From positions 1 through 64,000 of the forward strand of contig QFXH01000001.1 in assembly GCA_003402345.1 (NCBI GenBank): DNA of 64,000 nt, in the 5' to 3' direction. Positions within the stretch are counted from its first letter, which is position 1, and each line of letters starts with the position of its first letter. Below the pieces are notes generated by a model, which saw nothing but the letters and a program-made list of their open reading frames with translations, did no database searches and was not told the origin of the DNA. The DNA is from Candidatus Nitrotoga sp. MKT. GTDB lineage: Bacteria > Pseudomonadota > Gammaproteobacteria > Burkholderiales > Gallionellaceae. Shown in pieces: positions 47,375 to 54,579 of this stretch. The translations under genes were made by a program, and so were the position numbers.

Positions 47375-48247
47375 GTGACAAAGCCATTGTTTCGCAAGAT
47401 TGTTATTTTCGGCGTCGGCCTGATCGGCGGTTCGTTTGCGCTTGCTTTACGGCGAATGAACGCTGTGGATGAAGTAGTCGGTTTCGGGCGTAGCGCGCAG
47501 ACGCTGGCACAAGCACAGCAGCTCGGGATTATCAACCGCAGCGGTTCCGATCTTGCAGCAGAGCTGGGTGACGCCGATCTGGTATTGCTGGCAACGCCCG
47601 TAGGCCAAATGGCCGACATCATGGCCCGCATCGCCCCGCATCTGGGTGCCCATACACTCGTTACTGATGGCGGCAGCACCAAGTGCGATGTTGTAAATTA
47701 TGCTTACAAACATTTGGCCGCGCATATTTCCCGCTTTATACCAGCACATCCTATTGCAGGTAGCGAACAAAGTGGCGCTACTGCGGCGCGCGCTGACCTA
47801 TATCAAAATAAAAAAATAATACTGACTCCGCTGCCAGAAAACTCTGCTGATACTGTGGTGCGCGTAAGATTAGCTTGGGAATTGTGTGGCGCGCTGGTGA
47901 GCGAATTAACGCCGAAACAGCATGACGAAGTGTTTGCCGCAGTCAGTCATCTGCCGCACCTACTCTCATTTGCATTGGTACACAATTTAGCGCAGCGCGA
48001 AAACCGCGATTTGTTACTTTCTTTCGCCGCTAGTGGCTTCCGCGATTTCACCCGCATTGCAGCAAGTTCACCGGAGATGTGGCGTGACATCTGCTTGGCT
48101 AACCGCGATGCGTTGCTGATCGAGATGGGGCACTATATGAAAGAATTGAAAGTTTTGCATAATGCGCTTACGGAAGCCGATAGCGTCAAGTTGGAAGAAA
48201 TATTCAGCATTGCCCGATCGGTGCGCAGTAGCTGGACTCAGCAATAA
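47375..48247 (+). CDS. tyrA: Prephenate dehydrogenase
   Basis: A 290-residue enzyme. GTG 47375 is chosen because GAGGAAAG lies directly before it and the Rossmann motif IVIFGVGLIGGSFALALR follows within ten residues. TDGGSTKCDV, HPIAGSEQSGATAARADLYQNKKI (with catalytic His) and VSHLPHLLSFALVH are family features. It oxidatively decarboxylates prephenate to hydroxyphenylpyruvate. No ACT domain is present. aroA, cmk and rpsA, which often follow, are absent; a terminator ends the run. Confidence 0.95.
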   Translation: MTKPLFRKIVIFGVGLIGGSFALALRRMNAVDEVVGFGRSAQTLAQAQQLGIINRSGSDLAAELGDADLVLLATPVGQMADIMARIAPHLGAHTLVTDGGSTKCDVVNYAYKHLAAHISRFIPAHPIAGSEQSGATAARADLYQNKKIILTPLPENSADTVVRVRLAWELCGALVSELTPKQHDEVFAAVSHLPHLLSFALVHNLAQRENRDLLLSFAASGFRDFTRIAASSPEMWRDICLANRDALLIEMGHYMKELKVLHNALTEADSVKLEEIFSIARSVRSSWTQQ

Positions 48248-48316
48248 ATCGGCAAATCATAATGTGAATGGCCGCATGAAATAATTTGTGAACCACAAAA
48301 AAGTAATAGTTTGTTT

Positions 48317-48346
48317 AAGGACTAGGCTAAAAATCTGGTCTTTTTT
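48317..48346 (+). terminator. Rho-independent terminator after tyrA
   Basis: GACTAG (48320–48325) pairs with CTGGTC (48335–48340) with one G·T pair, A·T and G·T pairs may extend the foot, and six T follow at once. Moderate strength; it closes the gyrA–tyrA run. Confidence 0.6.
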
Positions 48347-48567
48347 CTATTTTCAAGACGAAGGAGGGGACAAAGAATTCCGTGAACTTGATAAAATAAA
48401 GCGAACAAAGATGTCATTTACATGAATTTTATGATGACCGGCAATCACTACTCATTGCTGGCATACCTAACTGTTTATGATAGATTTTTCAAATTAGCGT
48501 ATTTGGATAGACGCATTTAATTGTTATGGTCAACACCGTCTCAATAGATGGCTATAAGGAGGAAAGC

Positions 48568-48855
48568 ATGGACTTACGAATTACCTGTGTCAAAAAGAGT
48601 AACAGTCAACTTGCACATGAGCGTATTCAATTTATAGGTGGGGTGAATGCTGAGGGAGTCCGTTGGAAATTATCTGTGGAAGAGGCAATTGAGGGTATTT
48701 CAATTGGTAAATGGCGATTTTATGCTCACGTAGGAGGGCATCCATTTTGGGCAGTTGTCGCTGTCAGTTCACTAGGGCACAAGTATTTAAAAACTGATCA
48801 CGATGGGGAACAGCCAGTTAACTTACTGAGTTTACGTGAGTGTCCACCAGATTGA
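48568..48855 (+). CDS. DUF3892-family small protein
   Basis: A 95-residue protein from ATG 48568, with AAGGAGG eight bases upstream deciding the start. RITCVKKSNSQLAHERIQFIGG at the N-terminus and a VGGHPFWAVVAVSSLGHKYLKT segment match the DUF3892 pattern (a small beta-rich domain often fused to or beside other enzymes). No function is known. It is monocistronic and lies in the accessory stretch between the tyrA terminator and mnmC. Confidence 0.75.
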   Translation: MDLRITCVKKSNSQLAHERIQFIGGVNAEGVRWKLSVEEAIEGISIGKWRFYAHVGGHPFWAVVAVSSLGHKYLKTDHDGEQPVNLLSLRECPPD

Positions 48856-48951
48856 TAAATTCTATTTCAAGCTTATGACAACTGCTTTACTTACAAGCAT
48901 CAGATGATTTTATTCATCCTTGTAAAGCTATTTAAGGCTACGCTAAATGAG

Positions 48952-49035
48952 TCCGTTCGCGTTGAGCTTGTCGAAACGCACCAATTGAAAATCAATAGGT
49001 TACAAATTTCTTCGACAGGCTCAGCCCGAATGGAG
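48952..49035. repeat. REP/BIME-like inverted pair
   Basis: The left arm around CGTTGAGCTTGTCGAAA (48952–48976) and the right arm around TTCGACAGGCTCAGCCCG (49011–49035) are inverse complements at about 20 of 24 bases, with a 34-base spacer. This is the familiar TGAGCCTGTCGAA-type palindromic element of betaproteobacteria. A decayed relative lies at 20153–20209. Confidence 0.75.
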
Positions 49036-49082
49036 GGACTTGTTCAGTATTACCTTAAGCTGCCTGCAGCCAGTTTGGACCA

Positions 49083-50939
49083 TTGTTGAGTTCTTCTTCT
49101 ACGCTTGACTGGCAGAACGGGCAGCCGTTTTCCAGCCGTTTCAGCGATGTCTATTTTTCAAACGATTCCGGACTGGAAGAAAAACGCCACGTTTTTCTGC
49201 AAGGCAATCGGCTAGCCGAACGTTTTGCATCTTTATCAAGCAGGGAGTGTTTTGCCATCGGCGAGACAGGGTTCGGCACAGGGTTGAATTTTTTATGCGC
49301 CTGGCAACTGTTCGATAAGGTCGCCCCCTCCAATAGCAGTCTCGACTTTCTCAGCATCGAAAAATATCCGCTTAACGGGCAAGAGCTGGCCGATGTTTTG
49401 GCACTGTGGCCGGTATTGCGGCAGTATGCGGATGAACTCTTAGCCCGTTGGCACCGCCGCGTACCCGGCTGGAACCGGTGGAATTTTGCCGGTGGAAAGA
49501 TACGCCTTACGCTGGTGATAGGTGATGTAGCCGATGCGCTAACTGAAATCTGCAGTGGCATCGATGCATGGTTTCTGGATGGTTTTTCACCGGCACGCAA
49601 TCCCGAAATGTGGACGCAGTCTATATTCGAGAGCGTTGTGCGAGCCTCCCAGCCATGCGCCTCATTCGCCACCTATACTTGTGCCGGTTGGGTACGGCGC
49701 GGTTTGGAACAAGCAGGATTTCAGGTCAGCAAATCCCCAGGCTTCGGGCGCAAACGCGAAATGCTGCAAGGCCATCTCCCCGGCTCGCCGCCAGTGCGGG
49801 TAGCTATAACAAAAGCCATCGTGATCGGTGGAGGCGTGGCCGGTTGTGCCGTTTCTTCGGCTTTGGCGATGCGTGGAGTCTCCGTTACCCTGGTCGAAAG
49901 TGCGCCAGCATTGGCTGCGGCGGCATCGGGCAATCCGCGTGGAATATTGCATCTTCGGTTAAGCGCAGGCATGGATCCGTTACAACGTTTTTTGCTGGCA
50001 TCCTATGGGCATGCGCTTGCCTTGCTGGATGAAAAGCTTCCCATTGATGGCATCGCCCGTGCGGAATGTGGAGAGCTACAACTGGCATTTTCTGCGCGCG
50101 AAGCAAAACGTATCGATCGGCTGGCGGCACTTGATTGGCCAGCGCATATATTGCGTCGGGTGGATGCGGCTGAAGCATCCCGGCTGGCGGGCATAGAATT
50201 GGCATATGGTGGTCTATGGTTTCCCGCCGGCGGCTGGCTGGTTCCGCCACAGATATGCGCAGCACTGGCAGCGAGCCCGTCCATCGTGCAGCGTACCGGC
50301 TATCACGTGGAATCCTTCACAGCGCTAGAGTCCGGCTGGCGGGTAGAGGGAAAAGACGAATGCCAACAAACATGGACTGATGAGGCTCAGGTAGTGGTGG
50401 TTTGTACCGGCTATCAGGTTAAATCATTTGCGCCATTGTCACACCTTCCACTGACGTCGGTGCGTGGACAAATCACTATGTTACCTGCGTCACCCCATAG
50501 CGAAAATCTGCGAACGATTGTATCTGCCAATGGCTATCTTGTTCCATCCGCCGGAGAGCTGCACGTGCTGGGAGCGACGCATGATTTTAATGACGAGGCA
50601 GTGGATGTGCGAGCATCCGACCATGCAGAGAATTTGTCCAAGCTGGAGGATATATCCCCGGCGCTAGCCAAATCGATGAATATTGATTCATTGAATGTCG
50701 AGCAGCTGAATGGCCGTGCATCAGTGAGAGCTTCTGTTCCCGGAGCCATGCCGTTGGTAGGCGAATTATTGCCGGGGTTATATACCAGCCTGGGTCATGG
50801 CACGCGCGGTTTGATTACTGCCGGGCTTTCCGGTGAATTGATTGCGGCGATGGCATGTGGACAATTCTTGCCGCTGCCATTGACAGTAGTTAATGCATTG
50901 GCTCCTGTGCCGGGGATTGTAAGGCAGGCGAAGGACTGA
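49083..50939 (+). CDS. mnmC: Bifunctional tRNA mnm5s2U34 biosynthesis enzyme MnmC
   Basis: A 618-residue fusion. Residues 1–240 are the MnmD SAM methyltransferase (FSDVYFSNDSGLEE, GETGFGTGLNFLCAWQLF, DAWFLDGFSPARNPEMW), and about 250–610 the FAD oxidoreductase MnmC1 (VIGGGVAGCAVSSALAMRG, ASGNPRGILHLRLS, VRGQITML). Together they finish 5-methylaminomethyl-2-thiouridine at the wobble base of several tRNAs. No ATG or GTG fits: an in-frame TAA at 49056 leaves only TTG at 49083 or 49086, so translation starts at TTG or the true start has mutated. Confidence 0.94.
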   Translation: MLSSSSTLDWQNGQPFSSRFSDVYFSNDSGLEEKRHVFLQGNRLAERFASLSSRECFAIGETGFGTGLNFLCAWQLFDKVAPSNSSLDFLSIEKYPLNGQELADVLALWPVLRQYADELLARWHRRVPGWNRWNFAGGKIRLTLVIGDVADALTEICSGIDAWFLDGFSPARNPEMWTQSIFESVVRASQPCASFATYTCAGWVRRGLEQAGFQVSKSPGFGRKREMLQGHLPGSPPVRVAITKAIVIGGGVAGCAVSSALAMRGVSVTLVESAPALAAAASGNPRGILHLRLSAGMDPLQRFLLASYGHALALLDEKLPIDGIARAECGELQLAFSAREAKRIDRLAALDWPAHILRRVDAAEASRLAGIELAYGGLWFPAGGWLVPPQICAALAASPSIVQRTGYHVESFTALESGWRVEGKDECQQTWTDEAQVVVVCTGYQVKSFAPLSHLPLTSVRGQITMLPASPHSENLRTIVSANGYLVPSAGELHVLGATHDFNDEAVDVRASDHAENLSKLEDISPALAKSMNIDSLNVEQLNGRASVRASVPGAMPLVGELLPGLYTSLGHGTRGLITAGLSGELIAAMACGQFLPLPLTVVNALAPVPGIVRQAKD

Positions 50940-51061
50940 TGAATTCACGCTTCTATGCAAATATCGAAGCCATGACTGGGCAAAAGCGGGAAGCCAAGTC
51001 ACGCGGCAGGCTGCAAAAGAATTACGACGAATACCCAGCGCACGGTGTAGGACAAGGATAA
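50939..51061 (+). CDS. Possible 40-residue ORF coupled to mnmC
   Basis: An ATG overlapping the mnmC stop (TGATG) opens a 40-codon frame for a basic peptide (MTGQKREAKSRGRLQKNY near its middle). The overlap suggests coupling, but no family is recognised and it may be a gene remnant. Confidence 0.25.
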   Translation: MNSRFYANIEAMTGQKREAKSRGRLQKNYDEYPAHGVGQG

Positions 51062-51092
51062 TTTGGATTATGATGACAAGTGTTATGAATAA

Positions 51093-51317
51093 TTAGTGCC
51101 TGGCCCCTTTATTTTTTGCATCGTTAGTAGTGTGAAACGTAATTTCGGCATCACTATAATCTCCAATATTTGGCGCAGTTGCGCAATGCATAAAGTTGAA
51201 ATACATGCTGCAATCCATTAATTCTTGATACTTGGTTACTCTGCGAACTAGCTCCCTTTTTATTCCGCCATTTATACGCATGACGATATTGATAGCTTGT
51301 TTACAGCCGTGTAGCAC
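51093..51317 (-). CDS. Hypothetical small protein
   Basis: A 74-residue frame (GTG start; an internal ATG is also possible) with balanced composition and a distinctive MDCSMYFNFMHCATAPNIGDY segment containing three spaced cysteines in the visible sequence. It lies 45 bases downstream of, and on the same strand as, the secreted repeat protein, so it could be a second gene of that unit. No domain is recognised and there is no clear ribosome-binding site. Confidence 0.35.
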   Translation of the reverse strand: MLHGCKQAINIVMRINGGIKRELVRRVTKYQELMDCSMYFNFMHCATAPNIGDYSDAEITFHTTNDAKNKGARH

Positions 51318-51362
51318 ATGCGCTTATGTTCGTCAGGTTAATACGACAGAACCCGTTCAAGT

Positions 51363-52655
51363 TCAATATAGAAGTTTGCCGTTCAAAGTGATCAATGAAC
51401 CAGGTGGCTCGGGACCATCATCTCCCAGTCCCAGCTTAACATTTGAAAACGTAACCATCCTGGAGTTGTGATCGATTGTTATACCATTACAATCGCCAAA
51501 CGAAGCATGCGAACCCGTAAACTCAGACGAATTTGGAAACGTTCCAAACCAGCATGCATGAAAATTCGTGGGATTCCTATAATTAAGGAATAAGACAAGC
51601 GCACCAGGTGCATTAGATAAATTACTGGTATAAACAAAGAGCTCTCTCTCCGAAAGCAAATCAGACCAAGACATAGAAGTCCCATTCAAATTATCTTCCA
51701 CATCATGCGCTTTACTAGCAGGTAAAAAAGTGCCCGGCTCTGAGCTGCTGCCGGTTATTGTGAGTGAACCATTTGCTCCACCTGTGACTCTTCCGGTTGG
51801 CGGTGAAGCAAACACAGATTTTATGATGGTTTTTACGCCATTTAATCCATTGATCGAGTACGACATGGTGCCTGTATTGGCATCGGTGAATGTAAATGTC
51901 ATCGTTCCAACTTGAGTCACAACCTTGTTGGGAGCGTTCCACACGTCAATCGGGTTCGTTCCACCTGTCACAGTGTATAAAGGCCCTGTGCATCCGCTAC
52001 CCGACACGGGGCACGCTGAAGCGACATACCAAGTTGGGCTACCTGCATTGTCATACGTATAGAAGGTGGCGAAAATCATCCCATATTGGTGGGTGACGGC
52101 GGCCCCCCAACCTGGTTGGTCAGCATTGTTCCAAAGGCCTGTTAATGAGCCGTTCAGTGAGCCATTAATTTCGCCTGTACCTCCTCCAATTGGTGGAGAA
52201 GCAAACACAGATTTTGTGATGGTTTTTACGCCATTTGATCCATTGATCGAGTACGACATAGTGCCTGTATTGGCATCGGTGAATGTGAATGCCACTGTTC
52301 CAACTTGAGTCACAACCTTGTTAGGAGCGTTCCACACGTCAATCGGGTTCGTTCCACCTGTCACAGTGTATAAAGGCCCTGTGCATCCGCTACCCGACAC
52401 GGGGCACGCTGACGCAACATACCAAGTTGGATTACCTGCATTGTTATACGTATAGAAGGTGGCGAAAATCATTCCATATTGGTGGGTGATGGCGGCACCC
52501 CAACCTGGTTGATCAGCATTATTCCAAAGGCCCGTTAATGAGCCGTTCAGTGCGGTTGTGTCAGCAACAAAAGCCATTGCTGTGGGAGACGCCATGAAGA
52601 TCGTGAGTGCAACAAGTAAACCATTCAAAGTACGTTTGATCGAGTCAAATTTCAT
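51363..52655 (-). CDS. Secreted protein with two near-identical 131-residue repeats
   Basis: A 430-residue exported protein. ATG 52655 is preferred because GGAGAAG lies just before it; an ATG four codons earlier is also in frame. The signal peptide ends near TAMAFVADT. Two tandem units follow (about residues 37–167 and 168–298), each starting NGSLTGLWNNADQPGWGAA and containing IFATFYTY, WYVASACPVSGSGC and FTFTDANTGTMSYSING. The GLW..PGWG / FATFYTYD..G.PTWY pattern is common in secreted proteins of betaproteobacteria of unknown role. The last about 130 residues are a different domain with a CWFGTFP...GDCNG cysteine pair. The repeats differ by few residues, pointing to recent duplication. Confidence 0.75.
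   Translation of the reverse strand: MKFDSIKRTLNGLLVALTIFMASPTAMAFVADTTALNGSLTGLWNNADQPGWGAAITHQYGMIFATFYTYNNAGNPTWYVASACPVSGSGCTGPLYTVTGGTNPIDVWNAPNKVVTQVGTVAFTFTDANTGTMSYSINGSNGVKTITKSVFASPPIGGGTGEINGSLNGSLTGLWNNADQPGWGAAVTHQYGMIFATFYTYDNAGSPTWYVASACPVSGSGCTGPLYTVTGGTNPIDVWNAPNKVVTQVGTMTFTFTDANTGTMSYSINGLNGVKTIIKSVFASPPTGRVTGGANGSLTITGSSSEPGTFLPASKAHDVEDNLNGTSMSWSDLLSERELFVYTSNLSNAPGALVLFLNYRNPTNFHACWFGTFPNSSEFTGSHASFGDCNGITIDHNSRMVTFSNVKLGLGDDGPEPPGSLITLNGKLLY
51781..52553. repeat. Tandem direct duplication, period 393 bp, inside the secreted-protein gene
   Basis: The segment from 51781 recurs from 52174, an offset of exactly 393 bases (131 codons), and similarity continues for about 370 bases of each copy with only scattered substitutions. 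The period is a multiple of three, so the frame is kept. It corresponds to the two protein repeats. Confidence 0.9.
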
Positions 52656-52667
52656 TTTCTTCTCCAT

Positions 52668-53145
52668 GGGTCAAATTTAGAAACATTACAATTTACAATG
52701 CTTAATCACCAAACTAACCGTATTTACACACTGCAAGCAGTATGCATGCCATTTTTATTAAATTACGTATTATCATAATGATAAAAAATAACTAGCTCGT
52801 CATTGGGACGTAAGTGTAAAATTATTCGACAAATATTGAGTATTTAACGACTACTGACATGGTATTTTCAAGGATGGCTTTTTGGTTGGTTCTGTCGCGT
52901 TAGCAAGGTAGATGCTGTGTCTAACGTCAAACACTTTTCAAGTAATCGTGTTGATACGGTTGTTGAGTTTTGAGTATGCCAAAGCATAAATGCATCCGCT
53001 TGCGTCTTGCTGCACTGAGGGAAGGGGGCATCTTGGACTTGCCTTGGACAAGTGTACGCAAACCGTGTTGACGTGCGGGCTGTAGTGTACTCTCACGAGG
53101 GCAGTCATATAGAGCACGGCACGTGCTTTAGCAAAGTCAGTCTTC
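52668..53145. other. Intergenic region without a supported gene
   Basis: About 480 bases upstream of the repeat protein and of the broken toxin. Short frames lack family features. The first about 130 bases after 52668 are AT-rich and probably hold the promoter of the secreted protein. Confidence 0.5.
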
Positions 53146-53260
53146 ATGGCATATTCCATCGAATACTTTCATGCAAAAGTGCAAGCCACTCTCGAGACTT
53201 AGCCGTGGATGTTGTCGCAGACTATGCAAGAATTGTTGAACTTCTTATCGAGCTTTGAGC
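53146..53260 (+). pseudogene. HigB/Gp49-type toxin, N-terminal fragment (frameshifted)
   Basis: ATG 53146 opens MAYSIEYFHAKVQATLET and then a TAG (53200). A -1 shift continues as AVDVVADYARIVELLIE up to 53252. This matches the N-terminal third of phage-derived Gp49-like/RelE-superfamily toxins (PF05973), which cleave mRNA at the ribosome. The C-terminal two thirds are found on the opposite strand at 53534–53755. The end at VELLIE and the start there at QYGPN are contiguous in the family, so one gene was split by an inversion. The fragment is also disabled by its own frameshift. Confidence 0.7.
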
Positions 53261-53541
53261 GTACAGCCTACAGCATCGGCATATCTATTGAGTGTTGCCA
53301 TGGAAGGCGCATGCTTTCCTGCACCTTCCAGCTTGGAGACAGCGCTCTTCGTGGTGCCCATGCGATCAGCGACTGCTTCTTGTGTAAGTTCAGCGCGCAT
53401 CCGCGCGGATAGCATTTCGTGCGCGAGAGCATACTCGGTTTCAAAAGCATCATAAGCTTCCCGAAAACCACGACGTTTCGATGCTTTTTCAAGAAAAGCT
53501 TTCTGATTGTGCGGTACTGGGTCGTATTTAAGATCAGTCAT
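53245..53541 (-). CDS. XRE-family antitoxin (HigA-like), probably C-terminally truncated
   Basis: A 98-residue protein with a Cro/C1-type helix-turn-helix (LTQEAVADRMGTTKSAVSKLEG, about residues 53–74) and NRYADAVGCTLK after it. HigA-type antitoxins bind the toxin and repress the operon. The start overlaps the end of the toxin fragment at 53534 by eight bases, the usual toxin-first order. The last codons (Ala-Arg-stop) are read from the antisense of the toxin 5' fragment, because the inversion breakpoint at 53252/53253 falls here. The original tail appears to remain at 53756–53844. Confidence 0.8.
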   Translation of the reverse strand: MTDLKYDPVPHNQKAFLEKASKRRGFREAYDAFETEYALAHEMLSARMRAELTQEAVADRMGTTKSAVSKLEGAGKHAPSMATLNRYADAVGCTLKAR

Positions 53542-53755
53542 TTTGTATCTCCTTCATGCGCTTGCGCGCAAACTTGGTTTCTTGTGCTGGTGTTTCCTGT
53601 GATTTTTTAATGAACGCGTGCAGTATCACCACGCGCTGCCCGATAAGAAAACAGTAGAACGCTCTTCCAATGCCCGATTTGCCGCGCGGGCGTAACTCGA
53701 ACAACCCGCCACCAAAGGTGCGTGAATGGGGTAGGTGCAAATTCGGGCCGTATTG
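53534..53755 (-). pseudogene. HigB/Gp49-type toxin, C-terminal fragment
   Basis: On the minus strand the frame reads QYGPNLHLPHSRTFGGGLFE, then a RGKSGIGRAFYCF core and a VVILHAFIKKSQETP strand, ending KRMKEIQND: the conserved two thirds of a Gp49-like toxin including the core Arg/Lys residues. Upstream it meets a stop at 53759–53761, and only a TTG (53740) could start it. The missing N-terminus lies at 53146–53252 on the plus strand. Confidence 0.75.
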
Positions 53756-53844
53756 AATTCATACCACAGCCAGTGAAACACCGCGTCGCAGCCAAACCCA
53801 GCGTTCGAGCGGACGCGCCAAAAGCGGCGCGCCGCTCAACTTGA
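53756..53844 (+). pseudogene. Probable detached antitoxin tail
   Basis: If the segment 53253–53755 is flipped back, the antitoxin frame CTC-AAA-G joins AA-TTC here and reads on for 28 codons (FIPQPVKHRVAAKPSVRADA and onward) to TGA at 53842–53844. A basic C-terminal tail is plausible for such antitoxins. The frame match is seen; homology of the tail is not established. Confidence 0.4.
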
Positions 53845-53958
53845 CGTGTGTGGGTCTTAGATACGCCTCAAGTGACCGTTACGCTTTTTGAAAACGCCTC
53901 AGCGCGGTAGATAAGACTTACGTTAGCGTGTTTTCCGAAAAAAGGTACAATATTCGAC

Positions 53959-54198
53959 ATGAACAATACCTTTATTGCCGAGATTCTTGAACTTCCGGTA
54001 CAAGAACGCATTCGTCTCATTGAGCTTATCTGGGACAGCATTGCCGCAATACCTGAAGCCGTAGAAGTTTCGCCTGCGCTTAAGGCTGAACTCGAAGCAC
54101 ACCTGGTGGAGTTCGAGGCAAACCCGGAAGCGGGTTACTTCTGGAATCAGATGAAATCACGCCTTAAAGATGGCTCATGGCGTACCGCTGAAACCTGA
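53959..54198 (+). CDS. Addiction-module antitoxin-like protein (PF09720-type), orphan
   Basis: A 79-residue protein with ILELPVQERIRLIELIWDSI at the N-terminus, the family pattern of putative addiction-module components paired with RelE/ParE toxins. It continues with the conserved SPALKAELEAHLVEFEANPEAG and ends KSRLKDGSW. Normally a toxin gene overlaps or follows directly; here only a transposase remnant follows, so the antitoxin appears to be orphaned. Confidence 0.82.
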   Translation: MNNTFIAEILELPVQERIRLIELIWDSIAAIPEAVEVSPALKAELEAHLVEFEANPEAGYFWNQMKSRLKDGSWRTAET

Positions 54199-54326
54199 CA
54201 TCTCACTCATGCTTGGCCTGGTGGCAGGTACGACGTGCTTGTCTTTTGCCAGTCGTCGCGAGTAACTGGCTTTATGCCCCTCCCACTGCATCGGCACAAT
54301 GGTAACGCATCTGTTCATCATAGTCT

Positions 54327-54551
54327 TTGAGCGGAACAGGGCAGCAAAAAACCTATCGTTGTGTCCGAAATTACTTGACCACTACACATCTCAAAAAAAA
54401 ATGGTCACCTGAGCAAATTGCAGGCACACTTAAAAGTATGCACCCAGACCAGCCCGCACAACATGTAAGCCACAAAACGATTTTCTACGCCATGCCGCGT
54501 GGTGAACTGCGCCGTGAATTGATTGCCAGCTTATGTTGGATTGGTGCTTGA
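54327..54551 (+). mobile_element. IS30-family transposase remnant
   Basis: From 54402 the frame reads WSPEQIAGTLKSMHPDQP, then HVSHKTIFYAMPRGELRRELIA, which matches the region before the DDE domain of IS30-type transposases. A few residues are missing between KTIF and YAMPRGE, the N-terminus is absent or out of frame, and the catalytic domain is lost. No inverted repeats or target duplication were found, so only a relic remains. Confidence 0.75.
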
Positions 54552-54579
54552 ATTCGCCTTTATGATGGATAATTAATTT

